Source: Streptomyces albogriseolus (GTDB lineage: Bacteria; Actinomycetota; Actinomycetes; Streptomycetales; Streptomycetaceae). Taken from it: a stretch of 64,000 bases of DNA. The notes beneath the pieces are model-generated. The model made no database searches. It was not told the DNA's origin and saw nothing but the letters and a program-made list of their open reading frames with translations. Both the position numbers and the translations under genes were made by a program. Positions 1-9,045 of this stretch are shown here, piece by piece. The DNA is taken from the NCBI GenBank assembly GCA_014650475.1, contig BMVA01000003.1, positions 62,001 to 126,000 on the forward strand. Direction: 5' to 3'. Each line of letters begins with the position of its first letter. Position 1 is the stretch's first letter.

Positions 1-444
1 TTCGACGTCGATGGCGACCTTGGCGGCCTCGGGCTTGCGCAGCAGCGTGCACACCTTGAGGGAGGCGGGCTCGCGCGAGCCGAGGTTGGAGATCAGCCAG
101 GACAGCGTCAGGCCGGAGTCGATGATGTCCTCGACGATCAGGACGTGCCGGCCCTTGATGTCCGTGTCGAGGTCCTTGAGGATCCGCACCACGCCCGAGG
201 ACTGCGTGCCCGCCCCGTACGAGGACACGGCCATCCAGTCCATCGTGACGGGGGTGGACAGCGCCCGGGCGAGGTCGGCCATCACCATCACCGCGCCCTT
301 GAGCACGCCGACGATCAGCAGGTCCTTGCCCGCGTACTCCGCGTCGATCTTCGCCGCCAGCTCCACCAGCTTGGCGTCGATCTCTTCCTTGGTGATGAGC
401 ACCTTCTCGAGGTCGGCACCCATGTCGTTCGCGTCCACCCGCAT
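1..444 (-). CDS. hpt: hypoxanthine phosphoribosyltransferase (3' end outside window)
   Basis: Purine salvage enzyme that converts hypoxanthine or guanine plus PRPP to IMP or GMP. The 148 visible codons hold the family PRPP-binding signature VLIVEDIIDSGLTLSW and the loop VGVLKGAVMVMADLA. The frame is open to the window edge, so the C-terminal part is missing. I place the start at ATG 444 (protein MRVDANDMGADLEK...), because this N-terminus is the one I recall for Streptomyces; an in-frame ATG at 423 is a weaker alternative. It lies just downstream of tilS on the same strand, the usual tilS-hpt-ftsH order, so co-transcription with tilS is likely. Confidence 0.95.
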   Translation of the reverse strand, partial: MRVDANDMGADLEKVLITKEEIDAKLVELAAKIDAEYAGKDLLIVGVLKGAVMVMADLARALSTPVTMDWMAVSSYGAGTQSSGVVRILKDLDTDIKGRHVLIVEDIIDSGLTLSWLISNLGSREPASLKVCTLLRKPEAAKVAIDVE

Positions 445-510
445 CACTTTCGGTCGTCCCACCGGCCGGTCCGGTCCGCCCCGCGGCTTTTCGGTCGGTG
501 GGGTCCGGAT

Positions 511-1587
511 TCAGCCCTGCCGAATCACCAGTCTGCCACCCTGCCGGCGGGCGACGACCCGGCCGGGGAGATTGATGGCCCCCTGACCGCGCCAGCCGGT
601 GATCAGCCGGTCGACCTCCTCGATGTGGCGGGCGAACAGCGAACCGGCCGGTGCGCCGGCCTCGATGGCGGCCCGGCGCAGCACCCGTCGGCGCACGGCG
701 GGCGGCAGGTCGTGCAGCGCGGCGCACTCCAGGCGGCCGTCGGCGTCCCGGACGCCGGCCGCGGCCTTCCCGGCCCAGGCGTCGAGGGCGTCGGCGTCGT
801 CACGGGAGAGCTGGGCCGTACGGGCGAGGGCCTCGACGACGCCCTTGCCGAGGGCCTTCTCCAGGGCGGGCAGGCCCTCGTGGCGCAGCCGGGAGCGGGT
901 GTAGGCGGGGTCGGTGTTGTGCGGGTCGTCCCAGACGGGCAGGGACTGGACCATGCAGGCCTTGCGGGCGGTCTGCCGGTCGAGCTGGAGGAAGGGGCGC
1001 CGGTAACGGCCGTCGGCCCCCGAGACCGCGGCCATGCCGGACAGGGAACGGATGCCGGAGCCGCGGGCGAGGCCGAGCAGCACCGTCTCGGCCTGGTCGT
1101 CGCGGGTGTGGCCGAGCAGGACGGCGGCGGCGCGATGGCGCTCGGCGGCGGCGTCGAGGGCGGCGTAGCGGGCGTCCCGGGCGGCGGCCTCGGGGCCGCC
1201 CGCCCGGCTGCCGCCGCCCCTGTACGCGGCGCTGTGCGCCACCCGTGTCTCGCGGCCGACGGTGACGGCGACCGACTCGACGGGGTCCAGGCCGAGTTCG
1301 CGCAGCCGGGAGGCGACCTCGGCGGCGCGCAGGTCGGAGCCCGCCTGGAGGCCGTGGTCGACGGTGACGCCGCCGGCGCGCAGACCGGCGCGGGGGGCTT
1401 CGAAGGCGAGGGCGGAGGCGAGCGCCATGGAGTCGGCGCCGCCGGAGCAGGCCACGAGCACGAGCGGGGAGGAGGACCGCTCGTCGGGCGTGAGGCGGCC
1501 GGGCGTCCGGCCGTGTTCGGCGAGGATGTCGTTCAGGACGCGGCGGACCGCCAGGCGTATCGCCGCGACCGCAGGATGGGGACCCAT
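511..1587 (-). CDS. tilS: tRNA(Ile)-lysidine synthase
   Basis: ATP-dependent enzyme that attaches lysine to C34 of the CAU-anticodon tRNA-Ile, switching it from Met to Ile identity; essential in most bacteria. The 358-residue protein carries the PP-loop motif SGGADS at residues 48-53, then [20 protein letters not shown] and RPFLQLDR, all typical of TilS. The short actinobacterial form lacks a long C-terminal extension. ATG 1587 has AAGGGA seven bases upstream. The gene is followed on the same strand by hpt after 66 bases and preceded by the zincin gene after about 195 bases. Confidence 0.95.
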   Translation of the reverse strand: MGPHPAVAAIRLAVRRVLNDILAEHGRTPGRLTPDERSSSPLVLVACSGGADSMALASALAFEAPRAGLRAGGVTVDHGLQAGSDLRAAEVASRLRELGLDPVESVAVTVGRETRVAHSAAYRGGGSRAGGPEAAARDARYAALDAAAERHRAAAVLLGHTRDDQAETVLLGLARGSGIRSLSGMAAVSGADGRYRRPFLQLDRQTARKACMVQSLPVWDDPHNTDPAYTRSRLRHEGLPALEKALGKGVVEALARTAQLSRDDADALDAWAGKAAAGVRDADGRLECAALHDLPPAVRRRVLRRAAIEAGAPAGSLFARHIEEVDRLITGWRGQGAINLPGRVVARRQGGRLVIRQG

Positions 1588-1782
1588 GTCCGGTTCCCTT
1601 CATGAAGATGTTCCGGGGGGTTGAGCCCGAAGGTCGGTCACGCAGAGTGTGTAGATGGTGACAGAAACGGGCCGTTCCCCGAGCATTGCACGCCTGCCCT
1701 GGGCCCACGGTCCCTCGGACGGGTGATTGGCGGGGCGTCCGTCTGCCTCGCCCGGACGCCCCGCGCGACGGGGGCGCGGTGC

Positions 1783-2916
1783 CTATGCCTCCGGTTTGCG
1801 GTGCACCCGTGTGATCCAGTCCGCCGGTTTGCCGATCTCCGCCTTGGTGGGGAGGGTGTTCGGCGACGTCCACACCCGGTTGAAGCCCTCCATGCCGACC
1901 TCGTCGACGACCGCGCGGACGAAGCGCTCGCCGTCGCGGTACTGGCGGAGCTTGGCGTCCAGGCCGAGCAGCTTGCGCAGCGCCAGGTCCAGCCGGGAGG
2001 CGCCCTTGGCGCGGCGCTGCTGGAACTTCTCGCGGATCTCGGCGACGCTCGGCACGACCTCGGGGCCCACGCCGTCCATGACGTAGTCGGCGTGGCCCTC
2101 CAGCAGTGACATCACGGCGGTGAGCCGGCCGAGGATCTCCCGCTGGGCGGGGGTCTGCACGATCTCCACGAGGGAGCGTCCCTCCTCGCCCTCCTCGCCC
2201 TCGGGGCGCCCGCCGACCAGCGACTGCGCGGCCTCGCGCACCCGCTCCAGCACGGTCATCGGGTCGACGTCGGTCTCGGCGAGGAACGCCTGGATCTCGC
2301 CCTCGAGGTGGTCGCGCAGCCAGGGCACGGCGGTGAACTGGGTGCGGTGCGTCTCCTCGTGCAGCGTCACCCACAGCCGGAAGTCGTGCGGCTCGACGTC
2401 CAGTTCGCGTTCGACGTGGACGATGTTGGGGGCGACCAGGAGCAGGCGTCCGCCGCCGCCCGCGCCGGCCGGGAGGTCCCGGGTGGCGGGGGCGAAGGTC
2501 TCGTACTGGCCGAGGACACGGGAGGCCAGGAACGACAGGAGCAGGCCCAGCTCCACGCCGGTGACCTTGCCGCCGACGGCGCCCATCATGACGTTGCCGG
2601 GGCTCGTGCCGCGTCGTTCCTGCATCTTGTCGAGCAGGGGTTTGAGCAGCTCGCGGAAGCCGGCGACGTTGGCCCGCACCCATCCGGGGCGGTCCACCAC
2701 GAGGAGGGGCGTGTCATGGGTCTCGGGGGTGCCGAGACCGGTGAAGCCGCGGACGTGTTCCTCCGCGGACTGCGCGTGGCGGCGGAGCTCCGCGACGACG
2801 GCGCGGGCCTCGTCCCGGCTCACGTCGGGGCCCGGCCGCACGAGCCTGGTCGCGGTCGCGACCGCGAGGTTCCAGTCGACCATGCCGGATGAGGCAGCAC
2901 CACCGATGCTCGTCAT
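1783..2916 (-). CDS. zinc-dependent metalloprotease, DUF2342/F420-associated zincin family
   Basis: A 377-residue actinobacterial zincin. The motif HEETH (residues 186-190, in WVTLHEETHRTQF) is the HExxH zinc site, and the following helix-rich region with GHADYVMDGVG fits the DUF2342 fold. The physiological substrate is unknown; the family was named for co-occurrence with coenzyme F420 genes. ATG 2916 has no Shine-Dalgarno sequence. Instead TACCGT ends six bases before the ATG, so the message is probably leaderless. The gene is upstream of tilS on the same strand. Confidence 0.85.
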   Translation of the reverse strand: MTSIGGAASSGMVDWNLAVATATRLVRPGPDVSRDEARAVVAELRRHAQSAEEHVRGFTGLGTPETHDTPLLVVDRPGWVRANVAGFRELLKPLLDKMQERRGTSPGNVMMGAVGGKVTGVELGLLLSFLASRVLGQYETFAPATRDLPAGAGGGGRLLLVAPNIVHVERELDVEPHDFRLWVTLHEETHRTQFTAVPWLRDHLEGEIQAFLAETDVDPMTVLERVREAAQSLVGGRPEGEEGEEGRSLVEIVQTPAQREILGRLTAVMSLLEGHADYVMDGVGPEVVPSVAEIREKFQQRRAKGASRLDLALRKLLGLDAKLRQYRDGERFVRAVVDEVGMEGFNRVWTSPNTLPTKAEIGKPADWITRVHRKPEA

Positions 2917-3008
2917 GTGTCAACGGTACGTGAGGGGTGGGGAAACGGGCAGATCCTCACAGCCCGCGGCCGGACAGCGCCCCTGGAGGGCGTTGTCGCT
3001 CACACCCC

Positions 3009-4607
3009 CTACGGCGTGCGGCAGCCGCATGTCGCCAAGGCTGTCGCGGCCTTGTCCAAGGCCGTCTGGGCCGCCTCCGGTCCCGTCGTGTCGTTCGCGA
3101 GGAACGCGAAGGCCAGCAGGCGGCCGTCGCGGTCCACGACCGTGCCGGCGAGCGTGTTGACGCCGGTCAGCGTGCCGGTCTTGGCGCGGACCACGCCCGC
3201 CGCGCCGTCGGCGTAGCGGCCGGAGAGGGTGCCGGTGAAGCCGGCGACGGGGAGGCCCGTGAGGGCGGAGCGCAGTTCCGGGTGGGCGGGGTCGCCGGCC
3301 TTGACGAGGAGGGCGGTGAGCAGGTCGGCGGTGAGCCGGCCGCCGCGGTCCAGGCCGCTGCCGTCCTTGATCACGACGCCCTTCACGGGCAGCTTGAGCT
3401 GCTTGAGACGCGCGGTGACCGCCGCCCCCGCGCCGGCGAAGTCGGCCGGCTTGCCGGTGGCCACCGCGGTGTGCCGGGCGAGCGCCTCGGCGAGGTCGTT
3501 GTCGCTGTGGGTCAGCATGCGCTCGACGAGTGAGGAGAGCGGCGGCGAGGAGACCGTCGCGAGGGTGGTCGCGCGCGTGCTCGACTTCGACGGGCCGGGC
3601 GGCGTGGCCGTGATCCCGTGCTTCTTCAGCAGGTCGCCGAACGTCCGGGCGGCGTCGGCCGCGGGGTCGGGGACGCGCGGGGCGGGTCCGCCGGAGGAGT
3701 CGTCGGTGCGGCCCTCGTCGGCCATCAGGGGGGTGACGGCGGCGAGGTTCGGGTTGACCCCGATCGGGTGGGCCGTGCCGCCCTTGTAGAGGGTCGTGTC
3801 GTACGACAGCGTCACCTTGCGCACGCCCCGCTTGCCGAGGGCCGCCGCGGTACGGGCGGCGAGGTCGCGCAGGCTCGCGGACCCCTTGGCCTTCTTGCGG
3901 GCGGTGAGCGTGGGGTCGCCGCCGCCGACCAGCACGACCTCCTTCGTGTCGGGCTCGTAGACCGTGCGGGTGGTGAGCCGGTGGTCGGGGCCCAGCGCGG
4001 ACAGCGCGGCGACCGCGGTGGCGATCTTCGTGGTGGAGGCGGGGGTGAGCGCGTTCGCGGAGTCCGCGCCGTAGAGGCGGCGGCCGGTGGCGGCGTCGAC
4101 CACGGCGGCGGAGCGGCGGCCCAGCGCCGGGTCCTTCAGCAGCGGGTCGAGGACGGCGGCGAGCGCCTTCCCGGCGGGCGCGGACCGGGCGGCGGTGGCG
4201 GTGCCGCCGAGGCCGGTGAGCACGGAGGGGGCGGGCGGGGCGGCCCCCGGCCCGCGCGGCGGGGTGCCGGCGCGCGCCCGGGAGCCGTCGTGATCTGTGC
4301 CACGCAAGGCTTCCAGGGCCACGGCGCGGTGCCGCTCGGCCGTACGCTGACCCGAGGAGTCCCAGGGGCCGGCGGCGGTCGCCACCCCCGCGGCCAGCGC
4401 CAGACCGGCGGTGGCGGCGGTCGCGGTGTACCAGCCGGTTCCGGGCCGCGCGACCCGTGGGGCCTGCGGTGATCCCGGCCGGCGCCCCCTGGTGAACCAC
4501 GGCCCGGCGGCCGCGGCGACCCGCGCCAGACGCGGTCGTACGGCGTCCGCGATCCGCACGACGTGCGGTACCGCGGCCCGCCAAGGCCTCAGCTCTGGCA
4601 CGACCAC
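3009..4607 (-). CDS. dacB: D-alanyl-D-alanine carboxypeptidase/endopeptidase, PBP4 (DacB) family
   Basis: Class C low-molecular-weight penicillin-binding protein that trims peptidoglycan stem peptides outside the membrane. The three active-site motifs are intact: S191-T-T-K194, S368-D-N, and K476-T-G. The N-terminal 55 residues are basic and proline-rich, followed by a single membrane segment (about residues 58-80), so it is probably anchored with the catalytic domain outside. The start is GTG 4607 with AAAGGGG close upstream; GTG 4601 in the same frame has better spacing and is possible. It is divergent from ppa. Confidence 0.9.
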   Translation of the reverse strand: MVVPELRPWRAAVPHVVRIADAVRPRLARVAAAAGPWFTRGRRPGSPQAPRVARPGTGWYTATAATAGLALAAGVATAAGPWDSSGQRTAERHRAVALEALRGTDHDGSRARAGTPPRGPGAAPPAPSVLTGLGGTATAARSAPAGKALAAVLDPLLKDPALGRRSAAVVDAATGRRLYGADSANALTPASTTKIATAVAALSALGPDHRLTTRTVYEPDTKEVVLVGGGDPTLTARKKAKGSASLRDLAARTAAALGKRGVRKVTLSYDTTLYKGGTAHPIGVNPNLAAVTPLMADEGRTDDSSGGPAPRVPDPAADAARTFGDLLKKHGITATPPGPSKSSTRATTLATVSSPPLSSLVERMLTHSDNDLAEALARHTAVATGKPADFAGAGAAVTARLKQLKLPVKGVVIKDGSGLDRGGRLTADLLTALLVKAGDPAHPELRSALTGLPVAGFTGTLSGRYADGAAGVVRAKTGTLTGVNTLAGTVVDRDGRLLAFAFLANDTTGPEAAQTALDKAATALATCGCRTP

Positions 4608-4686
4608 CAGCCCCTTTCGCGATCACACACCTGCGTGAGGGACACTTAACCACCAGAACGATGTGCTGATCATGGAGGAGCGTCCG

Positions 4687-5178
4687 GTGGAGTTCGACGT
4701 CACGATCGAGATCCCGAAGGGTTCGCGGAACAAGTACGAGGTGGACCACGAGACGGGTCGGATCCGCCTGGACCGTCGGCTCTTCACCTCGACCGCCTAC
4801 CCGACCGACTACGGCTTCGTCGAGAACACCCTCGGCGAGGACGGCGACCCGCTGGACGCGCTGGTCATCCTGGACGAGCCGACGTTCCCGGGCTGCCTCA
4901 TCCGCTGCCGCGCCATCGGCATGTTCCGGATGACCGACGAGGCCGGCGGCGACGACAAGCTGCTGTGCGTCCCGTCGACGGACCCGCGCGTGGAGCACCT
5001 GCGCGACATCCACCACGTGTCGGAGTTCGACCGTCTGGAGATCCAGCACTTCTTCGAGGTCTACAAGGACCTGGAGCCGGGCAAGTCGGTCGAGGGCGCC
5101 AACTGGGTCGGCCGGGTCGACGCCGAGGCCGAGATCGAGCGGTCCTACAAGCGCTTCAAGGAGCAGGGCGGCCACTGA
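4687..5178 (+). CDS. ppa: inorganic pyrophosphatase
   Basis: Soluble family I pyrophosphatase (163 residues) that hydrolyses PPi to two phosphates and so drives biosynthetic reactions. The metal-binding signature [11 protein letters not shown], the YPTDYG motif and the [17 protein letters not shown]-terminus are all present. The start is GTG 4687 rather than upstream GTG 4663 or ATG 4672, because the Shine-Dalgarno sequence GGAGGAG (4674-4680) sits six bases before it and the resulting N-terminus [11 protein letters not shown] is the conserved one. A membrane H+-pyrophosphatase is also encoded in this window, at 47672-50083. Confidence 0.97.
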   Translation: MEFDVTIEIPKGSRNKYEVDHETGRIRLDRRLFTSTAYPTDYGFVENTLGEDGDPLDALVILDEPTFPGCLIRCRAIGMFRMTDEAGGDDKLLCVPSTDPRVEHLRDIHHVSEFDRLEIQHFFEVYKDLEPGKSVEGANWVGRVDAEAEIERSYKRFKEQGGH

Positions 5179-5308
5179 GCCCCCGCACCGCGAGACGTGA
5201 CGACGGGCCGCACGCACTGGCGTGCGGCCCGTCGTCGCGCTGCGTGCGCACACCGCGCGACAGGGGGCACACTGAAGGACGGTGTCGTCAGCAGGGAGAG
5301 CAAGGCAC

Positions 5309-7003
5309 GTGACGGACGCGGAGGACCGCAAGCCGCAGTCGGACGAGGCGAGGAGCGCCTTCGTACATCCTTCCGGTCTCATGGCGCCGGCCGACAGCGA
5401 GTCGTCGACGACGTCCGAGTTCGCGGTGCCCGACGGGCTGGCCGTGCCGAAGCCGGGAACGGAGTCCGAGACCACCTCGGAATTCGCCCTTCCGGACGGT
5501 CTGGACGTCGCCCCGCCCCCGGCGCACGAGCCGGAGGGCTCGGCGTTCAGCACACCGCGGACGTACAGCGCCCGGCAGGCCGCCGCCTTCACCCCGCCGA
5601 CCGGTGTCCCGCTGGTCCGGCTGACCAAGGACGTGCCCTGGCAGGACCGGATGCGCACGATGCTGCGCATGCCGGTGACCGAGCGGCCCGCCCCGGAGCC
5701 GGTGCAGCGGCACGACGAGTCCGGCCCGGCGGTGCCGCGCGTGCTGGACCTGAGCCTGCGTATCGGGGAGCTGCTGCTGGCCGGCGGTGAGGGCGCCGAG
5801 GACGTGGAGGCGGCGATGTTCGCCGTGTGCCGCGCCTACGGCCTGGACCGCTGCGAGCCCAACGTCACCTTCACCCTGCTCGCCGTCTCCTACCAGCCGT
5901 CCCTGGTCGACGACCCGGTGACCGCCTCCCGCACGGTGCGCCGCCGCAGCCCCGACTACACCCGGCTGGCGGCCGTCTACCAGCTGGTGGACGACCTCAG
6001 CGACGACGAGACCCATGTCTCCCTGGAGGAGGCGTACCGGAGGCTGGCGGAGATCCGCCGTAACCGGCACCCCTACCCGGGCTGGGCGCTGACGGCCGGG
6101 AGCGGGCTGCTCGCCGGCTCCGCCTCGGTGCTGGTCGGTGGTGGTCTGCTGGTGTTCGTCGCGGCGGCGGTCGGCGCCATGCTCGGCGACCGGCTGGCCT
6201 GGCTGTGCGCCGGGCGCGGGCTGCCGGAGTTCTACCAGTTCACGGTGGCCGCGACGCCGCCGGCCGCGATCGGGGTGGCGCTGACCCTGGCGCACGCGGA
6301 CGTGAAGGCGTCCGCGGTGATCACCGGTGGGCTGTTCGCCCTGCTGCCCGGACGGGCGCTGGTGGCGGGCGTGCAGGACGGTCTGACCGGCTTCTACATC
6401 ACGGCGTCCGCACGTCTGCTGGAGGTGCTGTACTTCTTCGTCGGCATCGTGATCGGCGTGCTGACTGTGCTGTACTTCGGCGTGCAGCTCGGCGCCAATC
6501 TGGTCCCGGACGCGGCCCTCGTCGGGGACCCGCAGCCGGTGCTCCAGATCGCCGCGTCCCTGGGACTGTCGCTCGCGTTCGCCGTGCTGCTCCAGCAGGA
6601 GCGGTCCACCGTGCTGGTGGTGACGCTGAACGGCGGGGTCGCCTGGGTGGTGTACGGGGCGATGCACTACACGGGCGACATCTCGCCGGTGGCGTCCACG
6701 GCGGTGGCGGCCGGGGTGGTCGGCCTGTTCGGGCAGCTGCTGGCCCGCTACCGGTTCGCGTCCGCGCTGCCGTACACCACGGCCGCGATCGGCCCGCTGC
6801 TGCCCGGTTCCGCCACGTACTTCGGTCTGCTGGGCATCGCGCAGAACGAGGTCGAATCGGGTCTGACGTCGCTCACCAAGGCGGTGGCGCTGGCGATGGC
6901 CATCGCGATCGGAGTGAACCTCGGTTCGGAGATCTCCCGGCTGTTCCTGCGGATCGGCTCCGCGGAGAAGCGCCGGGCGGCGAAGCGGACACGGGGCTTC
7001 TGA
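5309..7003 (+). CDS. threonine/serine exporter family protein (ThrE/DUF1212 + DUF3815)
   Basis: Integral membrane protein of 564 residues. After a roughly 140-residue acidic, Pro- and Ser-rich cytoplasmic region comes the ThrE catalytic-like domain (LDLSLRIGELLLAGGEGAEDVE), then about ten hydrophobic segments covering both halves of the ThrE fold. Corynebacterial ThrE exports threonine and serine; the substrate here is inferred only. GTG 5309 is preferred because a GGGAG stretch lies upstream and the N-terminus VTDAEDRK reads well; GTG 5282 is in frame but poorly supported. It follows ppa on the same strand. Confidence 0.85.
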   Translation: MTDAEDRKPQSDEARSAFVHPSGLMAPADSESSTTSEFAVPDGLAVPKPGTESETTSEFALPDGLDVAPPPAHEPEGSAFSTPRTYSARQAAAFTPPTGVPLVRLTKDVPWQDRMRTMLRMPVTERPAPEPVQRHDESGPAVPRVLDLSLRIGELLLAGGEGAEDVEAAMFAVCRAYGLDRCEPNVTFTLLAVSYQPSLVDDPVTASRTVRRRSPDYTRLAAVYQLVDDLSDDETHVSLEEAYRRLAEIRRNRHPYPGWALTAGSGLLAGSASVLVGGGLLVFVAAAVGAMLGDRLAWLCAGRGLPEFYQFTVAATPPAAIGVALTLAHADVKASAVITGGLFALLPGRALVAGVQDGLTGFYITASARLLEVLYFFVGIVIGVLTVLYFGVQLGANLVPDAALVGDPQPVLQIAASLGLSLAFAVLLQQERSTVLVVTLNGGVAWVVYGAMHYTGDISPVASTAVAAGVVGLFGQLLARYRFASALPYTTAAIGPLLPGSATYFGLLGIAQNEVESGLTSLTKAVALAMAIAIGVNLGSEISRLFLRIGSAEKRRAAKRTRGF

Positions 7004-7042
7004 GGGCTGCCCCCTGGCCCGCGGTCGCCGCCCGGCCCCGGC

Positions 7043-7993
7043 TCAGTAGCCGCCGTTGTACGGCTGCTGCTGGTTGTCGTACTGCTGCCGGTTGTACTGC
7101 TGCTGGTCGTTCCCGTACGGCTGCTGACGGGGGTCGTAGGGCTGGTCGTTCCCGTACGGCTGCTGACGGGGCTGCTGCTGCGGGTAGCCGTTCGGATTGC
7201 CGCCGTAGGGCGGGCGGGGCTGCTGCTGGGGGTGGCCGCCCTGGCCGCCGTAGTGCTGCGGGCGGGGCTGCTGGGGCGCGGCGGCCGGGGTGACGCGGCG
7301 CAGCTGGGTGGTGGCGTCGTCCATGACCGGCGGCTGGGCGTACTGCGGGGCGGCCGGGGCCTCGGCGGCGGCGCGCTTCTTCTTGCCGCGCTCGCGCAGG
7401 TACTCCACGAGGATCGGCACCACGGAGAGGAAAACGATCAGGATGAGGATCGCCTCGACGTTCTCCTTGATGAAGGAGATCTGGCCGAGCCAGTAGCCGG
7501 CGAGGGTGACGCCCGTGCCCCAGGCGATGCCGCCGATGACGTTGTACGTGAGGAACGTGCGGTACTTCATCCGGCCGGCGCCGGCCACGATGGGCGCGAA
7601 GGTCCGCACGATGGGCACGAAGCGAGCCAGGACGATCGCCTTGGGACCGTACTTCTCCATGAACTCGTGGGCCTTCTCCAAGTTCTCCTGTTTGAAGAGC
7701 TTGGAGTTGGGCCGGTTGAACAGCCGGGGCCCGAGGGTCTTGCCGATCATGTAGCCGACCTGGTCGCCGATCACGGCGGCGAGCACGATCAGCGTGCAGA
7801 CGAGCCACAGGGGCTGGCTGATGTAGGTGCCCTCGGCCACGAAGAGACCCGCCGTGAACAGCAGGGAGTCGCCGGGCAGGAACGCGAAGAGTCCGGATTC
7901 CGCGAAGACGATCAGCAGGATGCCGGGAAGGCTGAAGGTCTCGATGAGGTAGTCCGGGCTCAGCCACTCGGGGCCGAGCGCAAGCGTGGTCAC
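7043..7993 (-). CDS. DedA-family membrane protein with Q/N/P/Y-rich tail
   Basis: DedA (VTT/SNARE-associated) family protein of 316 residues, in the family now linked to lipid-carrier or phospholipid flipping and to envelope homeostasis. The core motif FLPGDSLLFTAG, the re-entrant segment and the R-rich motif ARFVPIVRTFAPIVAGAGRMKYRTF are intact within the first 215 residues. The last 75 residues are low-complexity and carry two copies of RQQPYGNDQ plus PYGGN and QQPYN units. GTG 7993 gives the conserved N-terminus TTLALGPEWLSPDYL; the GGAG upstream is ten bases away. Confidence 0.9.
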   Translation of the reverse strand: MTTLALGPEWLSPDYLIETFSLPGILLIVFAESGLFAFLPGDSLLFTAGLFVAEGTYISQPLWLVCTLIVLAAVIGDQVGYMIGKTLGPRLFNRPNSKLFKQENLEKAHEFMEKYGPKAIVLARFVPIVRTFAPIVAGAGRMKYRTFLTYNVIGGIAWGTGVTLAGYWLGQISFIKENVEAILILIVFLSVVPILVEYLRERGKKKRAAAEAPAAPQYAQPPVMDDATTQLRRVTPAAAPQQPRPQHYGGQGGHPQQQPRPPYGGNPNGYPQQQPRQQPYGNDQPYDPRQQPYGNDQQQYNRQQYDNQQQPYNGGY

Positions 7994-8149
7994 GGGGATG
8001 TGGCTCCTGCAGCTGGGGGTCAAGGGCGGGGCTGGCTGCCCAAATTATGAACGCAGCCGTCGAAGCCCAGGTTCCGCGGGGGTACCCAGGATGCACTGTG
8101 CCCCGCCCCGGGGAAAGCCGCGAGCCGGCGCCGGAAGCGAGTCACCGCT

Positions 8150-8181
8150 GGTCGTGGCCCGGAAACGGCCGGGCCACGACC
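8150..8181 (-). terminator. hairpin terminator of tipA
   Basis: Perfect 13-bp inverted repeat (8150-8162 with 8169-8181) around a six-base loop, two bases beyond the tipA stop codon. There is no U-tract, as is usual in Streptomyces. Confidence 0.75.
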
Positions 8182-8183
8182 GC

Positions 8184-8945
8184 TCAGGCGGTGTGCCGTA
8201 CGGCGTTGGCGAGGATCGCGTCCCGCATGTACGCGGCCAGCCCCGGCCTGGCCTGGTCGATGGTGCGCGTGAACCGCTCGTCGTTGACGTACATCTCGCC
8301 CAGGCAGGTGTGCATCTCGTAGCCGCAGTCGTAGTGGTTGCGCGCGATGCCCTGCCGGTGGTCCTCGGCGACGTCCATCGCCGCCTCCGAGTCCGCCGGC
8401 TCGCCCGCCTCCATCAGGGCGACGAACCGCCGGGTCAGCTCGTCTGCCTCGCGCTGGATCCGCTGCCAGTCCTCCTTGGTGTAGGAGGCCGTCCTCTCCC
8501 GCGACTGGCGGTAGGCGTCGGTGTCGCCCCAGCGCTCCTGGACCTCCTCCTGGTACTGGTCCGGATCGAAGTCGCCGAAGACCTCGAACTTCTCCTCGGG
8601 TGTCAGGTTGATCCCCATCGTGCGTGCCTCCATGGCCTGTTCCACGGCCGCCGCCATCTTCTGCAGCCTCTCGATCCGGGCGGTCAGCAGTCCGTGCTGG
8701 CGGCGCAGATGCGCACGCGGGTCCGCGTCCGGGTCGTCGAGCAGCGCGGCGACCTCCTCGAGCGGAAAGCCGAGCTCGCGGTAGAACAGGATCTGCTGCA
8801 GCCTGTCGAGGTCGGCGTCGTCGTACCGCCGGTGCCCCGCGTGGCTGCGTGCGCTCGGCACGAGCAGGCCGATGGCGTCGTAGTGGTGCAGGGTGCGCAC
8901 CGTGACCCCGGCGAAACCGGCCACCTGTCCCACGGACCAGCTCAC
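8184..8945 (-). CDS. tipA: thiostrepton-induced transcriptional activator TipAL/TipAS
   Basis: MerR-type autoregulator that covalently captures thiopeptide antibiotics and activates its own promoter. The protein is 253 residues, the length I recall for TipAL. It has an N-terminal MerR HTH (SVGQVAGFAGVTVRTLHHYD), a long coiled-coil dimerisation helix, and a C-terminal TipAS drug-binding domain with the single-Cys stretch HYDCGYEMHTCLGEMY. GTG 8945 has AAAGGAG six bases upstream. An internal ATG at 8618 begins MGINLTPEEKF, the start of the separately translated 144-residue TipAS. The promoter is described separately. Confidence 0.96.
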   Translation of the reverse strand: MSWSVGQVAGFAGVTVRTLHHYDAIGLLVPSARSHAGHRRYDDADLDRLQQILFYRELGFPLEEVAALLDDPDADPRAHLRRQHGLLTARIERLQKMAAAVEQAMEARTMGINLTPEEKFEVFGDFDPDQYQEEVQERWGDTDAYRQSRERTASYTKEDWQRIQREADELTRRFVALMEAGEPADSEAAMDVAEDHRQGIARNHYDCGYEMHTCLGEMYVNDERFTRTIDQARPGLAAYMRDAILANAVRHTA

Positions 8946-8971
8946 GTCCGCTCCTTTCCGTTGCGTGCTCC

Positions 8972-9002
8972 AGCCTGGGTCCTCACGCCACGTGAGGTGC
9001 AA
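8972..9002 (-). promoter_or_regulatory. ptipA: MerR-type promoter with palindromic 19-bp spacer
   Basis: Read on the minus strand, TTGCAC (8997-9002) is the -35 and CAGGCT (8972-8977) the -10. They are separated by 19 bp, the over-long spacer expected of MerR-activated promoters. The spacer holds a 7-bp inverted repeat, CCTCACG-N3-CGTGAGG (8981-8997), the expected TipAL site. Confidence 0.85.
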
Positions 9003-9045
9003 GCGGGTTCCCGGTTTATCCCTTTCGTCCGCTTATCGTGTGCGC

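Noticed and set aside
2920-5670. Minus-strand frame of about 900 codons covering dacB, ppa and the start of the exporter
   Set aside because: It lies in the wrong frame of dacB and antisense to ppa and the exporter, with no domains.
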